Assembly (NCBI RefSeq): GCF_014839805.1
Contig: NC_051135.1
Coordinates: 11,411,291-11,475,290 of the forward strand
From: Manduca sexta
Taxonomy: Eukaryota > Arthropoda > Insecta > Lepidoptera > Sphingidae
Direction: 5' to 3'
Length of the DNA: 64,000 bases
Part shown: positions 49,401 through 59,700 of the stretch, one piece after another
Layout of the letters: each line of letters opens with the position of its first letter
Numbering within the stretch: position 1 is the stretch's first letter
Made by a program: the position numbers and the translations under genes
Notes under the pieces: model-generated
What the model saw: only the letters and a program-made list of their open reading frames with translations
What the model was told of the DNA's origin: nothing
Database searches by the model: none

Positions 49401-51430
49401 CTAATATCTTTATAAAATAACGTAATAATTCTTTTTATTTTTGATACTTACGTAAACCTTTTTGTCAAATTTTATATAGTGACCATTGTTGAATCTAACA
49501 CTGCCTACGATGTGACGTCGCGTGTGTGCAATAAAATTATTATTAAATAAGTGATAACGAGCGTGATATAAGAATAGAGTTGCATTAATTAGAAAACAAC
49601 GTCGCTTTGTGTCGACGGAATCTTTGTGAGGTGTTTAGACGCGTGTTATGTACCAGCTGTCGCGCATTGTGTAGAAGAGTTGTGGTCATCATTGTTTGTA
49701 TGTTTATTATTATTTTTAATCTGTATCGTAATGCGTCTGAAACGCAATGAAGGCTGAGTAAGATTAGTGAGTGGAAACAAAAGTTCGTCGTTTTGTCGAC
49801 GCTCCATCGACCGACTAGAGCAGCCATTTTGTCTTCACTTACCGCGTAGGGTGTTGGTTTTTGTTGTAACCGTGTTTCAGTCGCGCGACATAATCTAGGC
49901 AAATTTGAAAGGTCAATTCCCGCTCGTGTGAACAGCGGCTCCAGTGTGTCGGGTCCTCGTGCATGCTGCGTCACTGACGGCGAGTGGCGTGCGAGTGGCG
50001 GTGCGCCGGCGCGGCGGGCGGCGCGGTGTTAGGTTAATGCGACATCATGTGTCCCAACAAACTTCTCAGCGAGACAATACAACCCCCATCCCCTCCTCTC
50101 CTCTCTCCCCTTATGCTCTCGAACTTGTCGTTTTTTTTTATATAAAATCTGTGTTCGTAAGTGGAGAATTGTTTAACTTAGTGTTAAGTCTTCGAGGTGT
50201 TTTACTTTTTTACAAATGGTCTCCCCTCTGCGGCCTATCGTCGCCGGACATCCCCGTTTAGTGTTAAGTAGGTTTATTTCGTGACGGTCGGGACCCCCTC
50301 TCCCACTCGTTCTCATTTTTGATACTATCGCGTTTCACAAATTTATCATTAGTACTAAGGGTTTTCGATTTGTGTAAAAAAAAAACAATTCAGTATTGAC
50401 ATTATCACGAGTAGCGGGGCCGATCAAAAATTAAATAATGTTAGTTGCATTTTTTTTTGTTTAGTTTTAGTAAGTTTTTTTAATTCATGTTCCGGAGGTG
50501 TCCGACGGTGACTCCGTTCCCCTTTAGTAATAGCGGGTAGCATACTGGCGTAGTACAAATGTATGTGTGAGTGTTGATGTATTACCACGTGGCCGCGGTT
50601 ATTGCGTCGCGCTGTCTCCGTTGCCTCTCCAACTACATTATCTTTCGGCGGCGTCGTCCAGTGCTGTCGATGAATAGCGAATTTTAGGTGTGACTCGGTG
50701 CGGTCTCTGAGCCGAAAGTCATGCCCGTAGTGAGAGAGAAGTCAGACTGCGTTGATACAACAGCTATGTGTAATAACCTAGTCATAGGCTGATGCGGACG
50801 GATCCGCTAGGGCTGCTCCAACGACTATGATTTGTAACATCGATGTTTGAATCGATGTCGATGTCGAACGGTCTGGCGAGATCCGCCCGTCTCTAGCGTG
50901 TAGTCCTCGTTGTGAAGCGTTAGTTGTCTCATCGGAATATTAAGTGATATTTACAAATATAAATCATTTATATTAAAAAAAAAACTATTTGGACCACTGC
51001 ATTGTTGTGTGTACGCTTATTTTGTGTCCTCTTCATTTGAATTATTTATATCGAATAATTAATTTTGAATATTTTTTTTAATTCAGTATATATATTGTGT
51101 ACGAATATCAAACGATAGGTGCTGTTGAATTTAATTTTTATTGTTACTAACGCGTTTGTGATAGGAATATGTCTCTCTTGTAATCATTTGGATGTATTGT
51201 GAGAAAAAAAAAGAATTAAGCCAAATCATGAAAAAGGGTATATTGAATTATTACTTTTAGGATAAATGGAGTTAAAATGAAGTTTTATACGAATCAAATT
51301 TTACTACTGACGCTGTATAATTTTTCTAAGTACAGATAGATTTTAATATCATATCATGATGTTCTTGTTCTAGTGGTGGTATAAATTAACGTAGAGATTA
51401 ATTAAGAGATGCGCAGGTCGGGTGCGTCGC

Positions 51431-51510
51431 GGCCGACCGGACCCGAACGGGGCCGAATGGAGCCGAATGGATCCGAACGGAGCCGAACGGATCCGACCGG
51501 AGCCGAAAGC
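51431..51510 (+). repeat. 10-bp minisatellite, eight units
   Basis: Eight consecutive 10-mers fit [ag][gtc]CCGA[ac][ct]GG, with the last unit diverged at its end. Because 10 is not a multiple of 3, any reading frame repeats every 10 residues. The tract is GC-rich in an AT-rich setting. Confidence 0.85.
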
Positions 51511-53445
51511 ACAAACTGTACAGAGTCGACAACTGCCTAAAGCCTACAATATTGTATGTATATTTCCATCGGCCGCCGCGCCGCTCCCGACTGCGCCTGC
51601 CAATTTGCCTTCACTTCACTGCAAACATTTTGAAAATTTAAGTTTATATGTGTATTCGGCACGTTTTTGCATGTTATTAGAGTTCATAAAGTGTCCCATG
51701 TTGAAATGTGTAAGAGGAATAGTATTTTTGCATTTACAATGTTGTCAATGATTGTTTTTCTGTATAAAATTTATTGTATTGCATAATAATGTAGACGGAC
51801 GATCACAAATCCGAACAACGGCATATGTATTTACATAGATACACTATACTCGTACAATTTGGCTTTAATCAGACGTAATGTGAGTCGTACTTACGATTTG
51901 CGTCGAACGCAGACGACCGATTGTCATCAGTCACAGATATTAGTCGAACAGCGGCAGTTTTTACTAGATAAAATCACTGCTGTTCATCACCATTAGCGCG
52001 CATTACCTCGCATATTCTATCCGCCTCTCACACAAGTCAGAGTATGTTATAGTATCATGGATTTAGCTCCGTTTGCGTAAGTCTCAAATAGCACATGTTA
52101 TATATTAGCAGATTTATAGTTCCGATTATTCTCGGTCGCCTGCGTTCGGCGTAGACGAATAGTGAAGTAAACTTAGGAGTGTTGTCACAGTTAACGATAT
52201 TTTTACAGTATTTATACAAGCCAACAGAACATAAACACGATGCGTGAGTATCGCTACGAATAATTTAAAGCTTTATCGTAACATGTTTATCTTATTTGTA
52301 GTAGAACATATATGATCTCTTTATTTTAATAGAATTTTGATGGAAGTTTTTACTTAATAGTTTTAGCGGCGTGTAGTTGAATAGGGACTCTATGATCGCA
52401 CATTAAGTTTATCACAATCGCTGAACACTAATTGATTTACTAAATCGATGCCATCCAAATTGTAACAATCATTCGTAAGCGTCGGTGGAACCTCTCGCGT
52501 TCACAACACTATTTTACATTTTTTTTTTTGTTTTAGAAAACGCATGTTTATTACTTTCTAATATTGTGACGAAATTGTTTTTTTTTTATTTGTACATACG
52601 TGTATCATAGTTATTGATGTATGTAAATATGTGATCCGGATTTTTTATACATTAATATTATAACGTGGAGTGCTGCGCCGAGGACGTTCCACCGCGGACC
52701 ATTTCGCTAAGTAATTCGAATTTATCACGAGAAGCCTTCACATTGTCTGTGTTTAATTTGTAAATATGTAATTTCGATAACAATTAATGCTAAACAACGA
52801 GCGAGCCGTCGCATATTGTCAGCCGGTTGGACTTCTGCGCACACTGAACCGAAGCGGATCCGCTTAGCGTTTTTAGATGTATCTTGACAGACATTCCACA
52901 GGCACTATCGAATTAGCTCAATGCAAAAGACTGTTTGACACTTAATTAAATGAAAGTAATATCATAAAAAAAAATATTTTCTGAAGCACCTTAATGACTA
53001 TACGAAAAATGTGTTTTATGGTGATTTAATGATAAGATCGCAATGTGTAACTCACTAGCATGTAAGAACAAATGCTTTACGTCACTGTGATAGACAATAC
53101 AAATGTACCCGAGAGAGACACCATAGGCATTTATAACGAAAGAGGTGGCAATTATGAAATGGGGAATGTTAGGATGTACTCTCGGTGCCAGAGATGGACA
53201 CCGCTCGGCCTCGCGGACACCGTGTGGAACAAATCATTGACAATACATATGACTATCTCAAATGCTTGGTTTTTATTTGAGTGCAGTATACGTTGAGGGA
53301 CGCGGGAACGAGCGGTGTCTTCGTATTTACATGTTAAAGTAAAGTACAAAGCGTATGTGCAGAAGTTCGGTTTCGGCTCGATACTGTGTTCGAGCGGTGT
53401 AGGGTGTGCGCGATAGTGCGATTGAGCGAGTGTGTAGTGCGGTAC

Positions 53446-53512
53446 TCGATGCCGGTACCCGGTACCCGGTGCTGGGTACCCGTTACCCGGCGCCCGGTGC
53501 TGGGTAGTGCGC
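53446..53512 (+). repeat. Cluster of GGTACCC / TGGGTA palindromic repeats
   Basis: The tract runs ccggtacccggtacccggtg, ctgggtacccgttacccggc, gcccggtgctgggtag. It repeats a 7-9 bp palindromic unit (GGTACC and variants) about six times. It lies about 90 bp upstream of the distal poly(A) signal, within a GC-rich patch (53,390-53,560). Confidence 0.7.
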
Positions 53513-53592
53513 GGAGTGGCCGCAGCGCGTTGTTGTGCGGCCGCGCGGCCCGCGTCTCGCTGTTCTGTTTGTTGACACATTATGTATATTTG

Positions 53593-53598
53593 AATAAA
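53593..53598 (+). promoter_or_regulatory. Distal poly(A) signal AATAAA
   Basis: The hexamer lies in tgaataaaattataagatga and is followed within 20-50 bases by T/G-rich sequence (gaattttatttgcatgagtt). It is the last good signal before the SINE and the convergent mRpS24 gene, so it is the best candidate end of the long twin transcript. Confidence 0.5.
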
Positions 53599-53717
53599 AT
53601 TATAAGATGATATGAATTTTATTTGCATGAGTTTTATTTTGGTAGAAAAATGATCTCAAAATAATGCAAAGCATTTTGAAAACAATATACATAAGTACAA
53701 AAAAATCACGCTTTTAC

Positions 53718-53935
53718 CGCTTAGGTGGCAGAGTTGAGTTCTCGGGTTCGAGTCCCCGGTCGGGCAGTGATATTGGGTTTTTCTGCTCAGTATCAGCCTG
53801 GAGTCTAGAATTTTTTCCCAATATAGTAATAGGCTTTTGCTCCGTGACATTGTAGGACGGAAAACACACTGCGAAAAGTGGACGCACCAGCTGAACCTCG
53901 CCTACCCTTCGAGCGAAAAATACGAGAGATGTGCG
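53718..53935 (+). mobile_element. tRNA-headed SINE (family S), plus strand
   Basis: The head has an A box TGGCAGAGTTG (53,726-53,736) and a perfect B box GGTTCGAGTCC (53,745-53,755). The body blocks 'gggtttttctgctcagtatc', 'agcctggagtctagaatttt' and 'cactgcgaaaagtgg' match the copy at 62,644-62,911. It is moderately diverged. It lies between two convergent genes. This is not a functional tRNA gene, because the acceptor stem cannot be closed. Confidence 0.8.
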
Positions 53936-54505
53936 TGATACTCCTCTATATAAGCCTCTGAAAATACCTAAGTGCATCTAAAATTCTCAGAGGTCATTTT
54001 CTGCCCATAATGGTACGAAGGGCGTAGTAGTCCCATGATTGATATTAACAATGAGAGCATAATTTGGAGTATATTATATGTTAAACTGGGTAGTGCTCCC
54101 TGCTTCATCCAGGTAAATCTTTCCCCATACAAAGGTCCGAAAAACATTAGCGAAAAGGGTCACTTATATGACGCCAACGCCATTTACTAAGAAAATCTAT
54201 TCCTACGGGAGCAAATTACCAGAATAAAAAGTAGCCCTCTTTAATTCAGAACATAATGAAACCAGGCGCCAAATTCCACCCCAATCCATTCAACTATTTC
54301 TGTGTTTACTTCTAACAAACAAATATATTCACAAATGTTTACATTTATAATATTAGTAAGATATAATATATTACGCAGATATCTAAATTATGTTACAGTC
54401 TATGTTCCAAACTATTGGTTATGTAACAGATCCTCAGCCTACCTACCTAAAATATTCAATGTTAACTTATTTCAATCTCGCACAAGTACCACTACAAAAC
54501 AAATT
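53936..54505. other. Intergenic stretch between convergent twin and mRpS24
   Basis: Mostly AT-rich unique sequence. No gene or clear repeat was recognised. Confidence 0.6.
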
Positions 54506-54528
54506 CAAGATCATATTTTACACAATAC

Positions 54529-54534
54529 TTTATT
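54529..54534 (-). promoter_or_regulatory. Poly(A) signal of mRpS24
   Basis: tttatt on the plus strand is AATAAA on the coding strand, about 28 bases after the stop codon. This implies a very short 3' UTR. Confidence 0.7.
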
Positions 54535-54561
54535 AACTACCTAATTTCTATACAATATAAT

Positions 54562-54750
54562 TTAAATATATTTGAACACAACATCTTTGAAACTGTCCAC
54601 TGTTTGTATCTCTAGTGTGACCGGGCATTGGAGCCAGTTGGCCAGGAGTTCCTCGGTGTAGCCCAGAAGGAAGTACATCTTTGTTGGAGACACAGCTCTT
54701 CTTATGATGGCCGCTACTCTTATGTGGTTGAACTGTCTTTTGATTATAAC
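54562..54750 (-). CDS. mRpS24: mRpS24 exon 4 (C-terminal, stop)
   Basis: The acceptor on the coding strand is gtatttcag. Encodes VIIKRQFNHIRVAAIIRRAV, SPTKMYFLLGYTEELLANWL and QCPVTLEIQTVDSFKDVVFK, then YI and stop. This includes the signature MYFLxGYTEELL block. Confidence 0.95.
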   Translation of the reverse strand, partial: VIIKRQFNHIRVAAIIRRAVSPTKMYFLLGYTEELLANWLQCPVTLEIQTVDSFKDVVFKYI

Positions 54751-55849
54751 CTGAAATACACATATTAATTATGTGAAACTGAATTTTAAATAAAGGATCA
54801 TTGGGCTAATAATTCAGATATATGCTAGAAGAAATAAATATAAGATAATCTAAATTTTAACATCCAAAAACTTTTGCCTGCATACATCAAATTTTTCAAG
54901 TTACAAGTGATGAAATTTATTTATGGTAAGTATTGTTAGATATAATTTAGGTAATATGTAATAGATATAATTTAAAGGACTCTTTTTTAAAGACTATGTT
55001 TTGTTCTATTGTAGAAGCAATAACTACCTCGCTGCATACAAGTCCGTGCCATGTCCCAGACATAAATTTCCTGATAAATTCATCCTCTACAGCTGTCTCT
55101 GATCTTCTCAAACCATCTTTTAAACTTGCTGGAATATAAGATATTTATCAGATTTATTTATTTCTTGAGGTTAAGATGTAGACTTATAAATTAAATGCCT
55201 CCTAACTGAATTTTGGCCAAGGTGGGCAATCTCAGCCAAATATGCACAAGATATAATAGTCACTCTTTGTTTCTTCACACTCATAGTCGAGAGACTAATA
55301 TCACCTGCTTAGAGTTAGGGATTCAGCATTTGGTAAAAATAATTGCCAGTTCACTTGTTTACATAAAAACCGGTCTTAGTATTGTAATGCAGATTTTATT
55401 GTTATCTAGCGCAAAACTAGTGAAGTCACAAAACATAACAGTAGCATGAAATAATACAAATACAATTCTGTACACACACCAGCTGTATATTAAATGACCA
55501 GCTTACGAAATTTCATATATTAGAATTATAGCTATTTGGTAAACATACATGTGTTCCAAGAGTTCCACGATTTACGATGAGCGATGTAATGCGGCGGGTT
55601 GGCCATCTCGTATGTCAGAGGTCGGTCGCGTTTCTTTGTGATCCTGTACTTTCCTGACACAACTCTGCACAGCGGAGCGGACGTGTGTAGCTGCGAGGCT
55701 AGTGTTGGCGACCATTGTGTTACAGCAGACGAGACCAGGCTGGTCTAAAAGGCAAAGAAAAATTTAAAAAAAAAATCATGTATTTATCCCGTACGGTTTT
55801 ATGAAAAAATAGTTCTCACCTGCGCCAGTTTAATAACCGATGAATTCAT
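54562..55849 (-). CDS. mRpS24: mRpS24: mitochondrial small-subunit ribosomal protein uS3m
   Basis: Four exons (55,849-55,820; 55,744-55,549; 55,128-55,028; 54,750-54,562) join to 516 bases, 171 residues plus stop. The protein starts MNSSVIKLAQ and continues with a Ser/Arg-containing, acid-poor mitochondrial targeting region to about residue 40. Mature blocks follow: KYRITKKRDRPLTYEMANPP, HYIAHRKSWNSWNTS, SLKDGLRRSETAVEDEFIRK, FMSGTWHGLVCSEVIIKRQF, AAIIRRAVSPTKMYFLLGYT and EELLANWLQCPVTLEIQTV. These match metazoan MRPS24 across its length (human 167 residues). It is part of the mitoribosome 28S subunit, near the mRNA entry region. It is convergent with twin and divergent from the LDLa-module gene. 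Confidence 0.95.
55028..55128 (-). CDS. mRpS24: mRpS24 exon 3
   Basis: The acceptor is atattccag and the donor gag|gtagtt. Two bases complete a Ser codon, then SLKDGLRRSETAVEDEFIRK and FMSGTWHGLVCSE follow. The donor gtagtt is weak, but the protein match across it is unambiguous. Confidence 0.94.
55205..55305 (-). mobile_element. SINE fragment in mRpS24 intron 2
   Basis: 'tgtttcttcacactcatagt' followed by 'cgagagacta', preceded by 'caatctcagccaaatatgca', resembles the 3' part of the SINE at 23,160-23,505. It is about 100 bp and strongly diverged. Confidence 0.45.
55549..55744 (-). CDS. mRpS24: mRpS24 exon 2 (presequence end and conserved core)
   Basis: Acceptor gccttttag, donor t|gtatgt. 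Starts in phase 0 with TSLVSSAVTQWSPTLASQLH, then TSAPLCRVVSGKYRITKKRD and RPLTYEMANPPHYIAHRKSW. The earlier GT (aac|ac) is not available, so the exon ends one base into a Ser codon completed by exon 3. Confidence 0.94.
55820..55849 (-). CDS. mRpS24: mRpS24 exon 1 (start codon)
   Basis: Ten codons, MNSSVIKLAQ, with donor cag|gtgaga and a 75-bp intron. The ATG is chosen because it is the only one giving a continuous frame into the conserved core, and it opens a plausible targeting peptide. Confidence 0.88.
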
Positions 55850-56643
55850 ATTATTCTTCAATCGTCATACAATGTTTTAAATTAAACCTATATGTATTTA
55901 TGTTATAAATTAATTTACCAATTCAATTTTAGGTTACTTTCGAATTTCGACTCTGTTGACAGCAGTTGTCAATCAAGAGACAGATAATATATTATACAGC
56001 CACTTCAGCTTTAAAATATTTGGTACAATACTCTAATAAATTATATTATTCAAGAAGCTTTATATGGTGCTCGTATATTTATTTGTATTCTAATTACTTA
56101 AATGTAATTTTTAAATATTACCTAACGGGATATACGGTAGGTAGCCACTACAACATATGACAAGCTACGTATCTTTATCTATTGTTTTACCTACATATAA
56201 TTTAATCCTATTGGCATAGCCCACATTGTATTACAATTTACACTCATACTCGCCTTTTATGTCCAGCGGGTTAGCAAAGACATAATTAATGCACGGGCAC
56301 TTCGCTGTATGTATTCCGTCCGACGATGTGTTAAAATTTAGATTACTTAAAGAAATGAAAATTCACTGGCGAACGGGACCATGGAAAGTAAGTAAGTAAA
56401 TACTTACTTATAGGCATTATAATCTATGATTAAGTACCAAATACTTACTTATCGCTATAAAAAACCAAAATACTTACATTTTCTGCAGCTGCTTAATTCA
56501 AATTACAAGATAAGTATTAATTATTTTTTTAATTGGTCGTTATTGAAGCTATGCATACAGCGCGGCGTAACAATTATCCTTTTATAGCTTTAAGAAAACC
56601 TCTCTAAGCATGTATATATTTTATGAAAGAAGTAAAAATCATC
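55850..56643. other. Intergenic region between divergent mRpS24 and LDLa-module genes
   Basis: It must hold the promoters of both genes. Candidate TATA-like strings on the plus strand are tttatagc (56,581) and tatatatt (56,613). A perfect 10-bp inverted repeat taagtagta-type (56,389-56,398 and 56,401-56,410) lies in a patch where tacttac/gtaagta recurs five or more times (56,387-56,480). No coding sequence is seen. Confidence 0.55.
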
Positions 56644-56701
56644 ATGAATTTTCATATTAATGTGGCTTGTTTTATAATTTCCATATTATTTCAGAGTTAC
56701 G
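56644..56701 (+). CDS. LDLa-module gene exon 1 (signal peptide)
   Basis: The ATG at 56,644 opens 19 codons with a hydrophobic core (VACFIISILF) and a phase-1 donor g|gtaagt. The next exon starts in matching phase. No other upstream ATG fits. Confidence 0.8.
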
Positions 56702-59700
56702 GTAAGTTTAACAAATCAAAGATAATGAATTGAAATAATATGGGATTATATTTGCTAATAATAATTTTATACTTTTAAGTGAATTCAAACGCAGAAAACA
56801 ATTTAAAATCAGCAACAATTGAATCCATTGTTCAAAAAATTTGTAATATTACGTTAAAGTCTTTGTCAAATAAAACGCAAGAAGAGCAATCTTTAGTTTT
56901 GGCTAACATTGAGGATAAACTTAAAAAATCGGCTATCGGCGCTGGTACGGAAGGACGCAAATATGTCAAATTTCTTATGCACGCAATAAAATTAGTAGCT
57001 TCCAATATTTCTATACAAATGAATTCTAAAAAATTGTCTCCTGATAATATTACTCATTTAAGAACTAATGAATCTTGGACTACGGAATCTGTCATTGACG
57101 AAATAAATGCAAAGAAACAAGCGATAAACAATATTGCCGCTAAAATAGAGAAATTAGCTCAAAAATACTTGAAAGATGCAAACACCCCTGAATCAAAGCA
57201 AGCAGTTGTAGATACAATAAGAAGAAAAGTTATGGATGCAGCTAATAAACGGCATATGATGATTCACAATAAACATAAAGAAATAAAATCGTACAGCAAT
57301 ATTATAGCGGAGGGTATTGATCTGATGATTAAGAAAAACGAAGCTAAAAATACCCGAAGAATCGGCTACGAGGACGATGATAAAAAATATAATAAAGGAG
57401 TCCGTCTTAAAATTATGCATGCTCCATTAAGTTCTACAATCCCTCAGCAAATCTTAAAAAAACCTACGCAATTTGATTGCGAAGAATTTGTGGACGAAAT
57501 GTGTGAGAGTACAAAATTATTACAAACCTTTAGCTGTCCTTATGAGAGTAATACTTTGCCTTTGGAGAAATTGTGTAATGGCATATTTGACTGCTATGAT
57601 AAAACTGACGAACGAGACTGCGCTGAGCAAGGTAACTTCCTATCTACATCTACGAAGTATTCACAATATGGACTAATCTAGAAATATTTTGTAAAATTTA
57701 ATTACTTAATGTTTGTTGTAGCAATAGACAAGATTCAGAATGCTGGTCGCATCATGTCCCAAGTGGAAGCAGCGATATCACGACAATGTATATCGCCAAG
57801 TTTGAATAAACAGATTTTGTCCGAACAGAATCAAGTTTTACGGACAGTTCTAAAATCCCAACTTCACTTCATAGAGAAATACGCAAATCCACCGATAGCC
57901 GAACTTATAAACCCTAGAAGGAACGAACTTAACAAAAATATCATTAAAAAAACAGTGAATGAAGTGGCTTTAGTGGTGACTTCATTAGCAAATGCCCTAG
58001 ATGGATCTCTTTGCGCAAGAAGATTTGGCTATGACAACATTGAAGAAGCTGCTCTTAAATACAGTGGGGATGTCAGCGCCGATGAGGCTTTTGATCAAGT
58101 CTCAGGATCTGTTTCGGGAACTATGAGGTCGTGTGTTTGTAACGGTATGGCCTGCGCAAATGACACTTGCATTGATTTATGCGAGCAGGTTTGTTGGCAA
58201 AGATTTAGTTTGGGTCGATGGCCCTGCCGATCAGTGGATGATAGTCCGAGTATATCTTTGGATTCTATTTGTGATGGAAAATTAGACTGTTATGATGAAA
58301 CCGATGAAACTGGTTGTTCATTAGGTAAATCAACCATTTATACTTGAAAATTATAATTTAATGCAATAAATTAGATGATTTAATAATTATTCATTTAACA
58401 GGTAGCTACAGTAAATTCGAAGCTGGCAATATGTATAATAATGTTCTTAAACTAATATCGGCAAAGACAAGAATACAAGAATATCATTTTGTTCTGCCCG
58501 ATCTCCTAATTTTATATAATGAAGTAAAACTGATTCAAAAGCTCAGTGTCCAGCGAGAAGTTGAAATAATAAACATCAAAATCGCGAGAGAAAAATGTTT
58601 TTCGACAATTAATTTGATATACGAAGCATTTTTAAATCTGAACGATGTTGAGAAACTAAACAATGGTTATGAATTTTTATCGTCAGTAAGTGAAAATTTA
58701 ATTAATGCTATGAAACGCTCTAGGACCGGTAACGACAGGATCATATCATCAGATAGATGCTTATGCACTGGATCTCGTTGCGCTATGATTAGGTGTTCTA
58801 AAAGGTGTACTAGAGCCTGTTCAGTGGAACCCCAACTAACAAGGTATCATTGCGGAAATATAAAACTGAATGAAGTTGTTCCAATCAATGCTGTATGTAA
58901 TGGAAAGTCTAACTGCCATAATGAGGTAGATGAAGAAAATTGTTCGAAAGGTAATTATAATTATTAATGTGATTCTGGAGCACCAAAAATTAAATTTATT
59001 GCGGATCGTATTTCATATTCATAATTTAATATTCACAGAAGTCTGTCGCACACATCATCTGGTATTACTACGTCATAAATTAAAAGATATTGGGCTGCAA
59101 CAAAAAGGGACTGCTCTTGGCGAAATATTAACTGCCTGGAAAACGAAGGTAACAAAAACAATAGGTAACAGAAGTATAAATGAAAGGAATAACAATTGTA
59201 ATTCAAAGTACTATCGATATTTCAATACCGTATAAGATTTCCTATGATTTAAATTTCACTTGCTCTAAAATTGCACAAAAGACGACCGAACTATGGTGGC
59301 GAGTGGTCTTTATTATTTAAGTTTAATGGTGCTCTTACAGATCCCTAAAATGAAACGATTTTCATATATTCTAATTCTACACCAAAAGCTATTTAATTGT
59401 CAAAATTTGCTAATAACGCAAGAAACGAACGTCTGCAACGATTCGTAGGTACTGCATGACAATATTGAAGTGATTCAGTCGATTAACACAATAATGACTC
59501 AACAAGATTCAATATTTGAGGTCCTAATGATATCATTAATTATAATGGCTAATACCATTAAATAGCAATTATATTCAGCTGTAACATACATTAATACAAT
59601 TATAGTTATGCCTACTACATAAACTTAAAAGTCTATGGATGTTCTGTATATTTAAGAAAGTTAATATATTGTCAATACTAAAACAAATAATATGATAAAT

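Larger units (their letters stand above)
46187..53610 (+). other. Probable long 3' UTR of twin
   Basis: About 7.4 kb with no supported coding region and no SINE/LINE fragment I can recognise, although such repeats are frequent on both sides. That absence, the tandem position after the stop, and a strong distal AATAAA (53,593) suggest one long 3' UTR with several possible poly(A) sites. It contains a GC-rich tract at its start, TGTANATA motifs at 48,112, 48,761, 52,622 and 52,759, a 10-bp minisatellite (51,431) and a GGTACCC cluster (53,450). Alternatively the UTR ends at the proximal AATAAA (46,474) and the rest is intergenic. Confidence 0.55.

Noticed and set aside
51422..51751. 109-codon frame through the minisatellite, with DPNGAEWSRMDPNGAERIR-type repeats
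   Set aside because: Begins at GTG, and its repetition is explained by the 10-bp DNA repeat. The rest shows no domain.
53152..53628. 158-codon minus-strand frame
   Set aside because: Open mainly because of the GC-rich patch and GGTACCC repeats; no family resemblance, and it lies antisense to the likely twin transcript end.
53718..53790. tRNA gene at the SINE head (A and B boxes present); the same applies at 62,830-62,911
   Set aside because: The acceptor and anticodon stems do not close and the sequence continues into the SINE body, so this is a retroposon head and not a functional tRNA.
55966..56160. 64-codon frame upstream of the LDLa-module gene
   Set aside because: AT-rich translation (Tyr/Asn/Ile-rich) without any signal or splice continuation into the gene.
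57193..57420. 75-codon minus-strand frame
   Set aside because: Antisense shadow of exon 2 of the LDLa-module gene, whose A-rich codons read as hydrophobic residues on the other strand.
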